From Helicobacter pylori (GTDB lineage Bacteria > Campylobacterota > Campylobacteria > Campylobacterales > Helicobacteraceae): a stretch of 64,000 nucleotides of DNA. A program made the position numbers and the translations under genes. Shown piece by piece: positions 54,816 to 64,000 of the stretch. Position 1 is the first letter of the stretch, and each line of letters begins with the position of its first letter. Location of the stretch: positions 558,001-622,000 of the forward strand of contig NZ_CP122954.1 of NCBI RefSeq assembly GCF_030323545.1. Direction: 5' to 3'. Below the pieces are notes generated by a model. The model was not told where the DNA came from, ran no database searches, and worked only from the letters and a program-made list of their open reading frames with translations.

Positions 54816-55145
54816 CTTGCATGGGGAAGGTTAGTAGCAATAATAGCCGCTTGATCATGCAAGAGTTAGCAAAGAAGCCATGCCTTTAAAATCCTCGCAT
54901 GAAAGTTTGAAAGATGAGAAAGCATTAAGGAAAATAGAAACCAAGCCGACACTCTCTAACCATTACAGAAACTGCTATTATCATTAAGTGTTAATCATAA
55001 ATTATAAAAAATGCTAAAAAACGTTTTTTATAATCAATAGTAAAAAGCTTGATTTTAATGGCACGATAATTTTTGTAGTGCGGTCTTAGGGGTTAAAAAA
55101 TGATTTTTAATTTAAAAAATAAGAAGATTAAGACCCAACAAGATT
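54816..55145. other. Intergenic region after uvrA
   Basis: 330 bases with no gene. Between uvrA and the leftward pseudogene it contains a long AT palindrome (listed separately) and, near 54840-54960, fragments resembling decayed coding sequence in short frames. I see no RNA gene. Confidence 0.4.
55001..55034. terminator. AT-rich palindrome, likely bidirectional terminator
   Basis: Perfect 11-base arms ATTATAAAAAA and TTTTTTATAAT with a 12-base spacer, about 190 bases after the uvrA stop. The A and T runs would give slippery RNA ends in both directions. The stem lacks GC, so terminator strength is doubtful. Confidence 0.35.
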
Positions 55146-55793
55146 TTATTTATTGTTGTTTTCCATCCGCATGATAATCGCTTGAATGGGATCTTTACCG
55201 AGAAGGTTGCCAAACAGAGGCCCCATCAACAACTCATAAAACACCTTGCTTGTTATTTTAACGGCTTCTCTCTTTTGAGTCTTTAAGATATTTGGGGAAT
55301 TGCATTTTAACTTCTCTATCAATCATAGACCCCCACTTTTTATAGCGGAATTTGATCACGAATTTTGTTTCTCGTATCCGGTCTACCTTGTAACTCCTAA
55401 ACCCAACCTCCAAATATTTCCTCATCAACCACTCAATGTTGTAAGGCCCTCTGTCCAAAAAACGCCTGATATTTGCAGAAAATCCTAAACACTCATTAAC
55501 CCCTAATTCCTTAACGATAAACAATCTGCAATTGATAAAATCACCATCCCTATCGTTAAGAACATCAATGATTTTATAAGAGCTACCATTGCAGAATGTA
55601 AAGCGGTTTTGCTATTCAATCTAACCATCGTTTCCTTATTCAACTGAACAACAACTCCGTTAGTCTCTTTATCCACTCCAACACCAATCGCTCTATAGCC
55701 AAATCTATCCACTCTTTTACTCAATTTGTTACACAACAAACCATGCAACTCCTTGTTTTTTAATTTCTTAACAACAAGATCATTCGCTAACAT
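55146..55793 (-). pseudogene. HP0704-like hypothetical protein, broken by two frameshifts
   Basis: Three overlapping pieces join to about 217 residues. The first, 55793 to about 55605, starts MLANDLVVKKLKNKELHGLL. The second, about 55605 to 55262, carries IIDVLNDRDGDFINCRLFIV, NECLGFSANIRRFLDRGPYN and YLEVGFRSYKVDRIRETKFV. The third, to 55146, reads REAVKITSKVFYELLMGPLF and ends MENNNK. The shift points lie near an AAAACC run and near 55262. The second piece has strong coding character while its own ATG lacks support, so a broken gene is the best reading. I recognise no domain. Divergence from uvrA and convergence with no neighbour leave its role unknown. Confidence 0.7.
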
Positions 55794-55963
55794 AAAAACT
55801 CCCCATTAATTGAACCCCAATCTTTAAATCCCTTTAAGCAAAAATCCCAAATTAAGCGTTTTTAATAAATGCTTTTTTTAATAACTCCATGAAATTATAG
55901 CGTGATCACTAAAACTTATTAAACTTACCTAGTTGCAGATGAATGATAAAGAAGCCTTACAAA

Positions 55964-57109
55964 CTACCTTTCCAAAAACAAATCTTTTTCTTGGATTTCT
56001 GCTCCTTCGCTTAAAATCGCCGCTCTTTCCACAACGCCTAAAAGCTCTCGCACATTCCCATGCCAAGAGTATTCTAAAAGGCGTTTCGTAGCACTCTTTG
56101 AAAAAGATTTTGGCCCTAAATGATACGCATCGCACACTTCTTTAAGCTTGATTTCAGCAATGGGTAAGATCTCTTCAACCCTCTCCCTCAAGGGTGCGAT
56201 AGTTATAGGCACAATTTGCAAGCGGAAGAACAAATCTTCTCTGAATTCTTTCGCAGCGATTTTTTCTTTCATGTTGGCGTTGGTAGCGGAAATGAAACGA
56301 ACATCAATTTTAACGCTCTTATTATCCCCAAGGCGCGTGATTTCTTTTTCTTGAACCACTCTTAAAAGTTTGCTTTGCAATTGAAAGGGCATTTCAGCGA
56401 TTTCATCTAAAAAGATCGTGCCTTTATTAGCGCTTTCAAAAAGCCCCATTTTAGGTGCTGTGGCGTCCGTGAACGCCCCTTTTTGATACCCAAAAAGCTC
56501 GCTTTCTAATAAATGCTCTGGGATAGCGGACATGTTGATCGCTATAAAAGGGTGTTTGGAGCGTTGCGAATGCTCGTGGATGAAATGAGCAAAAACCTCC
56601 TTACCCACCCCGCTTTCGCCTAATAGCATGACATTAGCGTCCGTGCTTGCGACTTTTAAGGCCTGCCGTTTGCTCTCTTCTAAAGCTTTTGAAGCGGCTA
56701 AAAAGCTGTGTTTGTGTGGTTTTTTTAAAGGTTTTTCTAAAGGGTGTTTTTTTTGAAATTCTAAAACTTTTTTGGTGCGATAGATGGACTCTAAAAGCAA
56801 TTCTGGTTTAAAAGGCTTTTGGAAAAAGTCTTTCACGCCTAAACGAATGGAATCAATGGCTTTATTCAAGGTCGCATTACCGGTAATCACAATGGATTCA
56901 TACTTGCCTTCTAAAAGGCGTAAAAATTCTAAGCCGTCCATATGGGGCATGTTAATATCCGTGATGACTAAATCAAAGCTTTCATCAAGTTTCGCTAAAG
57001 CGTCTTTAGGGTTTTTAAAACTCACAATCTCCAAATCGTCTTGAAGCTCAAAAAAAAGCTCCAGGCTTTTACGCATGTTAATATCGTCTTCTACAATGGC
57101 GATTTTCAT
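55964..57109 (-). CDS. flgR: Sigma-54 dependent flagellar response regulator FlgR
   Basis: Receives phosphate from the FlgS kinase and activates RpoN-dependent middle flagellar genes. A receiver domain (residues 1-120, phospho-Asp in DLVITDINMPH, KPF near 99) is followed by a sigma-54 interaction AAA+ domain. That domain contains GESGVGKEVFAHFIHEH and the GAFTDA loop. The protein stops at EIQEKDLFLER shortly after NVRELLGVVERAAIL, so the usual C-terminal helix-turn-helix is absent; this is known for H. pylori FlgR. 381 residues. It overlaps the preceding gene by four bases in the gyrA-HP0702-flgR unit. Confidence 0.95.
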   Translation of the reverse strand: MKIAIVEDDINMRKSLELFFELQDDLEIVSFKNPKDALAKLDESFDLVITDINMPHMDGLEFLRLLEGKYESIVITGNATLNKAIDSIRLGVKDFFQKPFKPELLLESIYRTKKVLEFQKKHPLEKPLKKPHKHSFLAASKALEESKRQALKVASTDANVMLLGESGVGKEVFAHFIHEHSQRSKHPFIAINMSAIPEHLLESELFGYQKGAFTDATAPKMGLFESANKGTIFLDEIAEMPFQLQSKLLRVVQEKEITRLGDNKSVKIDVRFISATNANMKEKIAAKEFREDLFFRLQIVPITIAPLRERVEEILPIAEIKLKEVCDAYHLGPKSFSKSATKRLLEYSWHGNVRELLGVVERAAILSEGAEIQEKDLFLER

Positions 57110-57579
57110 TCTTCTTCCTTTCTAAAAATATCTAAAAACAGCGCATCTCCCACCAAACTCGCTCTAACGCTTAAGGCTTTGAGGTTAAGAATGCTTGTGG
57201 TAGTGGTGCCGTTTTTATAGCTGTGATCATAATGCGTGATAGCGACTTGGCTTTTTAAAATGCAGTCTATGACTCGATCTTTTTCTTTTTTCAATGCTAT
57301 TTCTAGAAGGAAGCGTTCTAATTTTATTGGGAGCGAGGGATCTTTCAAATTAGGTGGGTTGCGAGTGGTAATGGAGCAACGATAGTCTAAAACATAGGGG
57401 GCTGTTTTGATGCGGCTAACGATAGGTTTAGAAACAGAATACTCTTCGCCCATCACTCTAGAATCAACGATTTTCAAGCGATATGAAATTAAAAATTCTT
57501 GATCTTCTAGGGGGTTTAGAGCATGCAAAGAAACCCCAAAAAAATACAATAAAAAATACAAGAATGAAAAGAAACGCAT
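57106..57579 (-). CDS. Exported hypothetical protein between gyrA and flgR
   Basis: 157 residues from ATG 57579, which overlaps the gyrA stop (TGATG). It has a signal peptide (FFSFLYFLLYFFGVSLHA). The mature part is mostly beta-like with two Cys (YRCSITT and IDCILK) and no recognised domain. It ends overlapping flgR by four bases, so the three genes are co-transcribed. Matches HP0702. Function unknown; the link to FlgR may be only transcriptional. Confidence 0.75.
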   Translation of the reverse strand: MRFFSFLYFLLYFFGVSLHALNPLEDQEFLISYRLKIVDSRVMGEEYSVSKPIVSRIKTAPYVLDYRCSITTRNPPNLKDPSLPIKLERFLLEIALKKEKDRVIDCILKSQVAITHYDHSYKNGTTTTSILNLKALSVRASLVGDALFLDIFRKEEE

Positions 57580-60062
57580 CACTCAAATAATGGTGTAGGA
57601 GAATTTTCTAAATTTTCTGGCTCTTCTTCTTTGGGGCAAGAATTGGCATACACGACTTTATCGGCGGTGTCTATGAGTTTTACCCCACTAGCGTTTCTTC
57701 CGGTTTCTCTAATGTCTTTAATGGAAACTCTGATCATTTTCGCGCTTGCAGTAAGGATCATCAAATCCAAATTTTCATCATCCACGCTGATAACGCCCAC
57801 TAAATTGCCGGTTTTTTGAGTGAGTTTCATGCCAATGACCCCCTTACCTCCACGAGATTGCTCTCTATACGCTTCGGCTAAAGTTTGCTTGCCAAGCCCG
57901 TTTTCACTCACGCTCAAAAGCTTGTTGCCATCATCATTAATAACGACCGCACCGACAACAAAATCGTTTTCATTCAGCCTAATCCCTATAACCCCACGAG
58001 CATTCCTTCCCATCTCGCGCACATCTTCTAAAGGGAATTTAATGAAAATACCCAAATGCGATGCGATGAGCAAATGCTTAGCGTTTTTATCCACAACTTT
58101 TGCGCCCACTAATTCATCGCCTTCATCTAAAACAATCGCTCTGATACCGCTATAACTCCTATTGCTGCCAAATTCACTCAAATTGGTGCGCTTCACCACG
58201 CCATTTTTGGTGAAGAAGGCTAAAGAGCGTTCATCGCTAAAGTCTTTAGTGCTTAGAGTCGCCATGATTTTTTCATCCGGAGCGAGCGAGATTAAATTCA
58301 CAATAGCTTTACCCATAGCGATCCGGCTCGCTTCTGGGATTTTATAGACTTTTAAATGATACAATTGCCCCTTATTGGTGATAAAGAGCAAAATATCATG
58401 CGTGTTAGCCACAAAAAAGTTTTCAATGAAATCGTCTTCATAAGTGCTGCCTGAAAGCTTGCCCTTACCGCCACGATTTTGCTTTTCATAAGCTTTTAAA
58501 TCCACTCTTTTCACATAGCCTTTATAGCTCATGCTCACCACCATAGGCTCATTAGCGATCAAATCTTCTATGTCAATACTTTCGTAAGATTCTTGAATTT
58601 CAGTACGCCTTGGAGAAGAAAATTGCTCTTTGACTTCTAAAAGCTCTGTTTTGACGACTCCATTCAAGCGATCTTCGCTCTTTAAAATGCCATTGAGATC
58701 ATCAATAAGCTCTAATAAGTTTTGGTATTCTTCTTTGATCTTATCCCTTTCAAGGCCTGTTAAGCGTTGCAAACGCATTTCTAAAATGGCTTTGCTCTGG
58801 ATTTCGCTCAAAGTGAAACGCTCCATTAAGGCGTTTTTAGCCGCTTCTGGGCTTTGGCTTGTTTTAATGAGTCGCACGATTTCATCAATGTTGTCCAATG
58901 CGATCAAATAGCCCTCTAAAATATGCGCTCTAGCCTTAGCCTTTTCCAATTCAAAAATAGTGCGTCTTATAATAATGGTTTTTCTGTGGTTTAAGAAAAG
59001 GCGCAACAACTCTAAAAGCGTGAAAATCTTAGGCTCTTTATTGTAAATAGCGAGTAGAATGATGCTAAAAGTGGTTTCCATAGTGGTGAGTTTGTAGAGG
59101 TGGTTTAAGACAATTTCACTCATCGCGTCTCTTTTTAATTCAATCACCACTCTAATGCCCTCTCTATCGCTCTCATCGCGCACTTCGCTAATGCCTTCAA
59201 TTTGTTTTTCTCGCGCTAAATCGCTGATTTGTTCCACTAATTTGGCTTTATTGGTTTGAAAAGGCATTTCATCTAAAACGATGATTTCTTTATTTTTCGT
59301 TTTTTCCACATGCACTTTGGCCCGCACTTTCACGCGCCCTCGTCCCGTTTTATAGGCTTCAATAATGCCCGCCTTGCCATAAATGATCCCACCGGTGGGA
59401 AAATCAGGCCCTTTGACAAATTCTAAAATTTCATCTAATTCAGCGTTAGGGTTTTCTAAGACATGAATTAAAGCGTCTATGATTTCATCGATCCTGTGAG
59501 GGGGGATAGAAGTCGCCATGCCTACGGCGATCCCATTAGCCCCATTGACTAAAAGGTTAGGCAGACGGCTTGGTAAAATATCTGGCTCTTTTAAGGTGTC
59601 ATCATAATTAGGCACAAAATCAATGGTGTCCTTATCAATATCCCTTAAAATTTCTTCACTCGCCTTAGTCATTCTGGCTTCAGTGTAACGCATCGCTGCG
59701 GCGTTATCGCCATCAATAGAGCCAAAGTTGCCCTGCCCATCCACTAATTCCAAACGCATGGAAAAATCTTGCGCCATTCTCACTAACGCATCATAAACCG
59801 CGTTATCGCCATGGGGGTGGTATTTACCAATCACATCACCCACGATCCTAGCGCTTTTTTTGTAAGCGACTTTGGAAGTAAGACCTAATTCATGCATCGC
59901 ATACAAAATACGCCTATGCACAGGCTTTAAGCCATCTCTAGCGTCCGGTAAAGCACGCCCTATGATCACGCTCATTGAATAAGCTAAATAGCTCTCTTCA
60001 ATAGAAGAATCAATCCCCACTTCTACAATGTTTTTTGTTTCATTGATTAAATTATCTTGCAT
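57579..60062 (-). CDS. gyrA: DNA gyrase subunit A
   Basis: Breaks and rejoins DNA in the ATP-driven supercoiling reaction with GyrB. The N-terminal winged-helix region carries the active Tyr in [13 protein letters not shown]. The C-terminal beta-pinwheel has the GyrA box QRGGKG-type motifs, seen as [11 protein letters not shown] and [13 protein letters not shown]. 827 residues. The quinolone-determining stretch [18 protein letters not shown] has Asn at 87 and Asp at 91, both wild type as I know the numbering, so no common fluoroquinolone resistance change is present. First gene of the gyrA-HP0702-flgR unit. Confidence 0.97.
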   Translation of the reverse strand: MQDNLINETKNIVEVGIDSSIEESYLAYSMSVIIGRALPDARDGLKPVHRRILYAMHELGLTSKVAYKKSARIVGDVIGKYHPHGDNAVYDALVRMAQDFSMRLELVDGQGNFGSIDGDNAAAMRYTEARMTKASEEILRDIDKDTIDFVPNYDDTLKEPDILPSRLPNLLVNGANGIAVGMATSIPPHRIDEIIDALIHVLENPNAELDEILEFVKGPDFPTGGIIYGKAGIIEAYKTGRGRVKVRAKVHVEKTKNKEIIVLDEMPFQTNKAKLVEQISDLAREKQIEGISEVRDESDREGIRVVIELKRDAMSEIVLNHLYKLTTMETTFSIILLAIYNKEPKIFTLLELLRLFLNHRKTIIIRRTIFELEKAKARAHILEGYLIALDNIDEIVRLIKTSQSPEAAKNALMERFTLSEIQSKAILEMRLQRLTGLERDKIKEEYQNLLELIDDLNGILKSEDRLNGVVKTELLEVKEQFSSPRRTEIQESYESIDIEDLIANEPMVVSMSYKGYVKRVDLKAYEKQNRGGKGKLSGSTYEDDFIENFFVANTHDILLFITNKGQLYHLKVYKIPEASRIAMGKAIVNLISLAPDEKIMATLSTKDFSDERSLAFFTKNGVVKRTNLSEFGSNRSYSGIRAIVLDEGDELVGAKVVDKNAKHLLIASHLGIFIKFPLEDVREMGRNARGVIGIRLNENDFVVGAVVINDDGNKLLSVSENGLGKQTLAEAYREQSRGGKGVIGMKLTQKTGNLVGVISVDDENLDLMILTASAKMIRVSIKDIRETGRNASGVKLIDTADKVVYANSCPKEEEPENLENSPTPLFE

Positions 60063-60081
60063 GTGTCTCCCTAAAATTTAA

Positions 60082-60468
60082 TTACTTCAAATAAAGCGTT
60101 AAAAGATAACGCCCCCAAATAAAAGCCCAAAAAATAAGCCCTATCAGTTGGGCTGAACTGGCCATATCTTTAGCCTTTTTGGCTAAAGGGTGGAACTCTT
60201 TGCTGGTAAAATCCACAGCCTTTTCAATAGAGCTATTGATCAATTCAATGACCACCGATAAAAAACAAGGCAAGATCAATAGCCCCCATTCTAAAAAATC
60301 TTTAGTCAGATAGCTCGCTAGAACGATACAAAAAAGAGCCAAGATGGCAATTTGCCTGAACGCGCTCTCTTCAGCCCATGCGCATTTAAGCCCGTCTTTA
60401 GAATAAAAAAGGGCTTTAAAAAGGCGTTTAAACCCTTTAGCTTTGGGGGGAACTTTGAAATCACTCAT
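60082..60468 (-). CDS. dgkA: Diacylglycerol kinase (DgkA)
   Basis: Small integral membrane kinase that recycles diacylglycerol to phosphatidic acid. The 128-residue protein has three hydrophobic helices. Family motifs are CAWAEESAFRQIAILALF and VVIELINSSIEKAVDF with its Glu and Asn. It starts overlapping the next upstream gene by eight bases and ends about 20 bases before gyrA, so it may belong to the same leftward run. Matches HP0700. Confidence 0.92.
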   Translation of the reverse strand: MSDFKVPPKAKGFKRLFKALFYSKDGLKCAWAEESAFRQIAILALFCIVLASYLTKDFLEWGLLILPCFLSVVIELINSSIEKAVDFTSKEFHPLAKKAKDMASSAQLIGLIFWAFIWGRYLLTLYLK

Positions 60469-61489
60469 AGCTTATTTTGTAAGATTGAAAGAAATTCACG
60501 CTAAGGCTTTCTAACAAGGCGTTAAAAGTTAGCTTGGTGTTGTCTTTAGCTTGGGCGTTAAGAGCGATTTGGGATCGTTTGTCTTTAGCCATAGAAACAA
60601 AGGCTTGCAACAATCCTTTAAAATTTTGTTGGAGTGCTGTATTGTCTTTAAAACGGGATTGGAACAAGGTCATAAAATATTTTTCTAAAGAAGCTAATGC
60701 GTTTTCATAAGAGACGCTAGGGGTTTGAGATCGCAAGCTAAAATAAGGGGAAAAAAAGCCCAAACTCTCTTTATTTTGGTGGTAAAAGGACTCTAAAACA
60801 TTTTTAAGATGGCGTGCTTGGATAGAAACACTCAACTTTGGCACTAAAAAACGCAGTTTGTCTTGCAACTCTTCTATGGCTTTAGCGTCTTTAGAACTCA
60901 AGGTTTTAAAAATATTTTTAAGGGATAGATTTTCTTGCACCTCCATTAAACCCTCTTGAAAAAAAGTGTAAGCAAGGATATTTTCCGCATTAGTCAAATC
61001 GCATTTTAAATTATCGTTTAAGGTTTTTTCATCTAGAGCGTTGAATTTTAAAGAGCAATTCAAGCGCGTGGGTTTCATTTTTTCTAATAAGATATTCAAA
61101 TCTTTTAGGGGGATTTGGCTGATTTTTTGCTGAATATCTTGTTCTAAAATAGGGGATTTGATTTGAGAGCTGATAGAAAGGATAAGAGAGCTCTTGTCTA
61201 AAGAATTGAGCTTAATACTCAAATTTTTAAAATCCACAATAGGGGAGTTTTGAGAATCTAAAAAACTAAGCTCTTTAGAAACGCATGCAATTTTAAAAAA
61301 CCCTTCGCATTCAAAAGGAGCGCCTACAATCCCCATGCTCTTAATATGGGGGCGTTGATCCAAATAAGCGTTAAGATAAGCGCTTAAAGATTTCTTAACC
61401 GACATGCTAGTAACGAAGATAAACACCCCTAAAAGCACGCAAATTAAAGCCCCAATAACCACCACCCAAGACATGAATTTCTTAGTCAA
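60461..61489 (-). CDS. Membrane-anchored periplasmic hypothetical protein
   Basis: 342 residues with one N-terminal membrane helix (FMSWVVVIGALICVLLGVFI) and a large periplasmic part of mixed structure. Three Cys fall in the first 90 residues (FECEGFFKIACV) and others at NCSLKF and KCDLT. It recalls the AsmA/DUF945-type periplasmic proteins in its repeating LSIKLNSLDKSSLILSI strands, but this is only an impression. Overlaps dgkA by eight bases, suggesting coupled expression. Matches HP0699; function unknown. Confidence 0.7.
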   Translation of the reverse strand: MTKKFMSWVVVIGALICVLLGVFIFVTSMSVKKSLSAYLNAYLDQRPHIKSMGIVGAPFECEGFFKIACVSKELSFLDSQNSPIVDFKNLSIKLNSLDKSSLILSISSQIKSPILEQDIQQKISQIPLKDLNILLEKMKPTRLNCSLKFNALDEKTLNDNLKCDLTNAENILAYTFFQEGLMEVQENLSLKNIFKTLSSKDAKAIEELQDKLRFLVPKLSVSIQARHLKNVLESFYHQNKESLGFFSPYFSLRSQTPSVSYENALASLEKYFMTLFQSRFKDNTALQQNFKGLLQAFVSMAKDKRSQIALNAQAKDNTKLTFNALLESLSVNFFQSYKISYE

Positions 61490-61499
61490 AAAAAACCCT

Positions 61500-61691
61500 T
61501 TATTTTATTGAAAGTAAAGCGATAGAACCCATAAAATACATTTTCTTATTTTTAGAGGTATTGGCAATATTTTGCAGTAATTTTTCACAATTTTCTTCTT
61601 CTTGAGTATCGTTTCGCTGGTGCGCAAGGACAGAAAATATCGTGTTTGTTAGGGCAAAAAAGTCGTTAGCGATGCCTTGTGTTACTTTCAT
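61500..61691 (-). CDS. Small hypothetical protein, 63 residues
   Basis: Start at 61691 with AAAAGG ahead. Sequence begins MKVTQGIANDFFALTNTIFS and has a short hydrophobic end (YFMGSIALLSIK), so it may touch the membrane. It lies ten bases upstream of the membrane-anchored gene and probably belongs to that operon. It is hydrophilic and Asn/Glu-rich in the middle. Matches HP0698. No function can be assigned. Confidence 0.55.
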   Translation of the reverse strand: MKVTQGIANDFFALTNTIFSVLAHQRNDTQEEENCEKLLQNIANTSKNKKMYFMGSIALLSIK

Positions 61692-61839
61692 AGCTTTTCC
61701 TTTTAGGTGGATCAAAATTATACCGAGTATTGAATCAAAAAAAAAGAAAAAAGCTTAAATTTTTTAATTTGTAGCCAAATTTGTTAGGATTGAAGAAAAT
61801 TTGCTTGAGTTGAATTAACCCAAGCTTTTTAATGCGTCA

Positions 61840-61858
61840 AAGAGGCATAAAGCCTCTT
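61840..61858 (-). terminator. Terminator-like hairpin after acxC
   Basis: AAGAGGC and GCCTCTT form a seven-pair stem with a five-base loop, about 23 bases after the acxC stop in minus-strand direction. A short T-rich run is before rather than after the stem, so efficiency is unsure. Confidence 0.5.
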
Positions 61859-61880
61859 CATAAAAAGGATTGAAGCGATT

Positions 61881-62381
61881 TTAGCGTCTTTCTGGAGGCT
61901 GTATGCCTAGCCAATCTTTATAAAACACCTCTATATCAGGCTCAAAATCATGGATCACAGGATACCAAGGAGTTGGGGCTTCAACATCTAAAAGGATGCC
62001 GCAATCCGGGCAAATATACTCCCGATACACTTGCCAGTGAGTATCACTGGCTAAGAGTTTAGGATACACCTCTTCCATTTTTTCTGCCGTATCGCGCACA
62101 TAGATGTTTGCATGCAATTTCCAATTCTCCTCTGGAGCGCAAAACGCATGACCGCATGAACACTTAATAACCCACTTCTTTTGAGGATCTTGCACCACAA
62201 ACAAATGCGGCCCCAAGGGTAAGACGATTTTGTCATCAAAATCTACCTTATCTTGTAACACCTTCAGATACATTTGGAATCTTTCATGATCTTTAGGCAT
62301 GCTAAGCATTTTTAAGACAGTGTTCCAATCCAAGTTCCCCTCTACCAAATTTTTAATTTGTTCTTGTGTGTATTTTGACAT
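61881..62381 (-). CDS. acxC: Acetone carboxylase gamma subunit
   Basis: Small subunit of the ATP-dependent acetone carboxylase that turns acetone and bicarbonate into acetoacetate; the acxABC genes have been tied to acetone use and colonisation in H. pylori. The start at 62381 (MSKYTQEQIKN) has AAAGGAG seven bases upstream; two other in-frame starts upstream lie too close to or before it. The zinc-site region CSCGHAFCAPEENWKLHA and EYICPDCGILLDVEAPT are present. 166 residues. It follows acxB by 16 bases. Confidence 0.9.
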   Translation of the reverse strand: MSKYTQEQIKNLVEGNLDWNTVLKMLSMPKDHERFQMYLKVLQDKVDFDDKIVLPLGPHLFVVQDPQKKWVIKCSCGHAFCAPEENWKLHANIYVRDTAEKMEEVYPKLLASDTHWQVYREYICPDCGILLDVEAPTPWYPVIHDFEPDIEVFYKDWLGIQPPERR

Positions 62382-62397
62382 AACCATTCTCCTTTCT

Positions 62398-64000
62398 TTA
62401 TTTCTCATCAACCAACAGAACTGTGCGCACATCAGGCAATTTGCTCAAATCCATCCTGTATTTAGATCCATAGGTGAATACGCCAAGCTCATCTTCTTTC
62501 ACGCTCCAGCTCTTTGGCAAGTTCCAGAATGTTTTAAAATCGCTTAAAAACTTAGGCGAGAGATCAAAGCTAGTCGCATACATGTGCTTAACTTGTTTGG
62601 AAGCCTCTTTTTCAAGAATAGCGTTTCTTTCTTGCTCCATCCATTCTTTTACAGGGATGGATCTAGCCTTTCTGTTTTCAAGAATTTCTTTTCTTCTGGC
62701 TTTCGTTTTGGCTTCATCGCCGACCCACACGCCGTCTTTATTCTGGCTCACAATCGCGCCATAAACCTTGTAAGCGTATTCTGGCAATAGCTGTTTGCTG
62801 TTTAGATCTTCTAAAATCGCATTCAAATCCCTTTCAATCGGATCGCCAAATCCAGGACCGCCTTTGATGTAATTCAAATACAAGTCATAATTATCAAAGC
62901 AGTTCTCGGTGGTGATGCATTGCTTATCCCTTTTGACTTGAGATGCATGAGAAATGTGCTTTTCATAATCTCTATCCATTGGGTTAAAATCGCCCCCCAA
63001 AGGCAAGCTGGCGTTATTTTTAATCCTGTTTTTCAAGTCGGTGTTGTGCGCTTCAAACCTATAGCCACTAGCCGCTGGATAGCCCCCCATCATACCCCAA
63101 TCGCTGTTCATATAGCCATTACCCATAAAGAACATGGTCCAATCATGCGCTCCCCACACCATTCTTAAGGTTTCAAACCCGTTACCGCCTCGATATTTTC
63201 CATACCCACCGGTATTGGCTTTGACATTCCTGCCTAGATAAAGAAGAGGCTCTGCCATTTCCCAAATTTCAACATCGCCCATATCGCCTTCTGGATTCCA
63301 AATAGCCGCTGCGTGATTCAAGCCGTCTTTTATCGCGCAAGCTCCAGTCCCACAAGAACTCGTCTCAAAGCTATTCACCGCATGGATTTCTCCATCCTGG
63401 TTGATACCACCGCCTTGCAGCCAATTGGAAGTGTTAGCGTTCCCGGAATTGACCTCTTCTAAATACCCTCGGCTGTAATACGCTTGAGACAAGCCTCTCC
63501 ACAAAGCGCTCCAGCCTGATACCAAGAAATGCCACGCATAAGCATGCCCGGTGCGCCTGTCATCTGGATTCATCCAAGTCCCTTTTTTGAGCCTAAATTG
63601 AGTGGCGAAATAAGCGCCATCGTTGATGCGAGAAGTGGGTATCAGCGTTTGAGTCATCATCACCCAAATACCGCTAGTGAAAGACACTTGGTTGCAATTA
63701 AAAGAGTGCCATCCCCACCTAGACGCGCCATCAAAATCCAATTTCCATGTAGCGTCTTTATTGATAGTGATTTCCACAGGAGAGTGCATGATCGTGTCTA
63801 GCTTAGCAAATTCAGAGCACACGCCAATATCTTTATGCGCATAAGGCACATCCACAAACGCTACCTTCCTGTACTTGCCTGGTATGGTCATGGATTTGAT
63901 CCTAGAGATAAGGCCTCTTCTCCCCTCTTCAATCACCTCATCAATAAATCGCATGTAAGAATCAATGCCATCTTCCTTAATGACTTCCATCACTAAATCC
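62398..64000 (-). CDS. acxB: Acetone carboxylase alpha subunit (5' part cut by window edge)
   Basis: Only the C-terminal about 535 codons are inside the window; the frame is open to position 64000. It belongs to the HyuB/acetone carboxylase alpha family. Conserved pieces are NTSNWLQGGGINQDGEIHAV, SFETSSCGTGACAIKDGLNHAAA, GGYGKYRGGNGFETL and GGPGFGDPIERD. Family members use ATP in the carboxylation with a Mn site. It ends 16 bases before acxC and belongs to the acxABC operon, acxA lying beyond the window. Matches HP0696. Confidence 0.92.
   Translation of the reverse strand, partial: DLVMEVIKEDGIDSYMRFIDEVIEEGRRGLISRIKSMTIPGKYRKVAFVDVPYAHKDIGVCSEFAKLDTIMHSPVEITINKDATWKLDFDGASRWGWHSFNCNQVSFTSGIWVMMTQTLIPTSRINDGAYFATQFRLKKGTWMNPDDRRTGHAYAWHFLVSGWSALWRGLSQAYYSRGYLEEVNSGNANTSNWLQGGGINQDGEIHAVNSFETSSCGTGACAIKDGLNHAAAIWNPEGDMGDVEIWEMAEPLLYLGRNVKANTGGYGKYRGGNGFETLRMVWGAHDWTMFFMGNGYMNSDWGMMGGYPAASGYRFEAHNTDLKNRIKNNASLPLGGDFNPMDRDYEKHISHASQVKRDKQCITTENCFDNYDLYLNYIKGGPGFGDPIERDLNAILEDLNSKQLLPEYAYKVYGAIVSQNKDGVWVGDEAKTKARRKEILENRKARSIPVKEWMEQERNAILEKEASKQVKHMYATSFDLSPKFLSDFKTFWNLPKSWSVKEDELGVFTYGSKYRMDLSKLPDVRTVLLVDEK

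Noticed and set aside
1-64000. CRISPR array, rRNA operon, complete insertion sequence or prophage
   Set aside because: No regularly spaced repeats, rRNA signatures, transposase or phage genes were seen on either strand.

Overview
This window is a piece of a Helicobacter pylori chromosome. The evidence is the AT-rich, A/T-homopolymer-rich DNA, the H. pylori-specific genes (rdxA, hopE, a hom-family remnant, the cznCBA metal pump, acx acetone carboxylase, a FlgR without a DNA-binding domain), extended -10 promoters, frequent TTG starts, and genes disrupted at simple repeats. Locus numbers such as HP0979 are from memory of strain 26695 and are orientation aids only.

Layout. 0-10 kb: mscS, a decayed gap, then the leftward ppiD-like/ftsA/ftsZ cluster, bioA, and leftward gatC/gpmI/a lytic-transglycosylase-like gene. 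10-18 kb: glyS followed by the overlapping cznC-cznB-cznA efflux operon and a DUF3240 gene. 18.1-23.7 kb: an accessory island bounded by inverted repeats. It holds a promoter, a (CT)12 microsatellite mini-ORF, a coiled-coil gene and two dynamin-like GTPase genes, both disrupted. 23.7-34.9 kb: a dense housekeeping run (gpsA, glyQ, NIF3, HP0958/flgZ, waaA, an RluA-type synthase, lgt, rdxA, a CinA-like gene, recO, accD, rlmH). 35-38 kb: decayed sequence, a frameshifted secreted-protein gene, an NhaC-type antiporter and four tRNAs (Gly, Leu, Cys, Ser). 38.3-44 kb: ridA-dadA-dagA-alr, an alanine uptake and D-alanine breakdown unit, then a glutamine-type ABC binding protein and permease.

44-50 kb is a second accessory or rearranged zone. 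It contains a frameshifted DUF262/DUF1524 (GmrSD-like) gene, a ProP-type MFS gene whose only upstream start is ATA, a truncated and frameshifted hom outer-membrane-protein gene, and an exported SAM-hydrolase-like gene that appears to be inserted into a second hom 5' end. In strain 26695, as I recall, the genes on the two sides of this zone (about HP0936-HP0983 and about HP0696-HP0709) are far apart, so the hom remnant probably marks a chromosomal inversion breakpoint. 50-64 kb: rsmH with a downstream FtsL-like gene, hopE, uvrA, another pseudogene (HP0704), the gyrA-HP0702-flgR operon, dgkA, two small hypothetical genes and the acetone carboxylase genes acxC and acxB, the last cut by the window end.

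The most rewarding places are the IR-bounded dynamin island with its microsatellite leader, the hom/SAM-hydrolase zone, the FtsL candidate and the clinically relevant RdxA H53R change.
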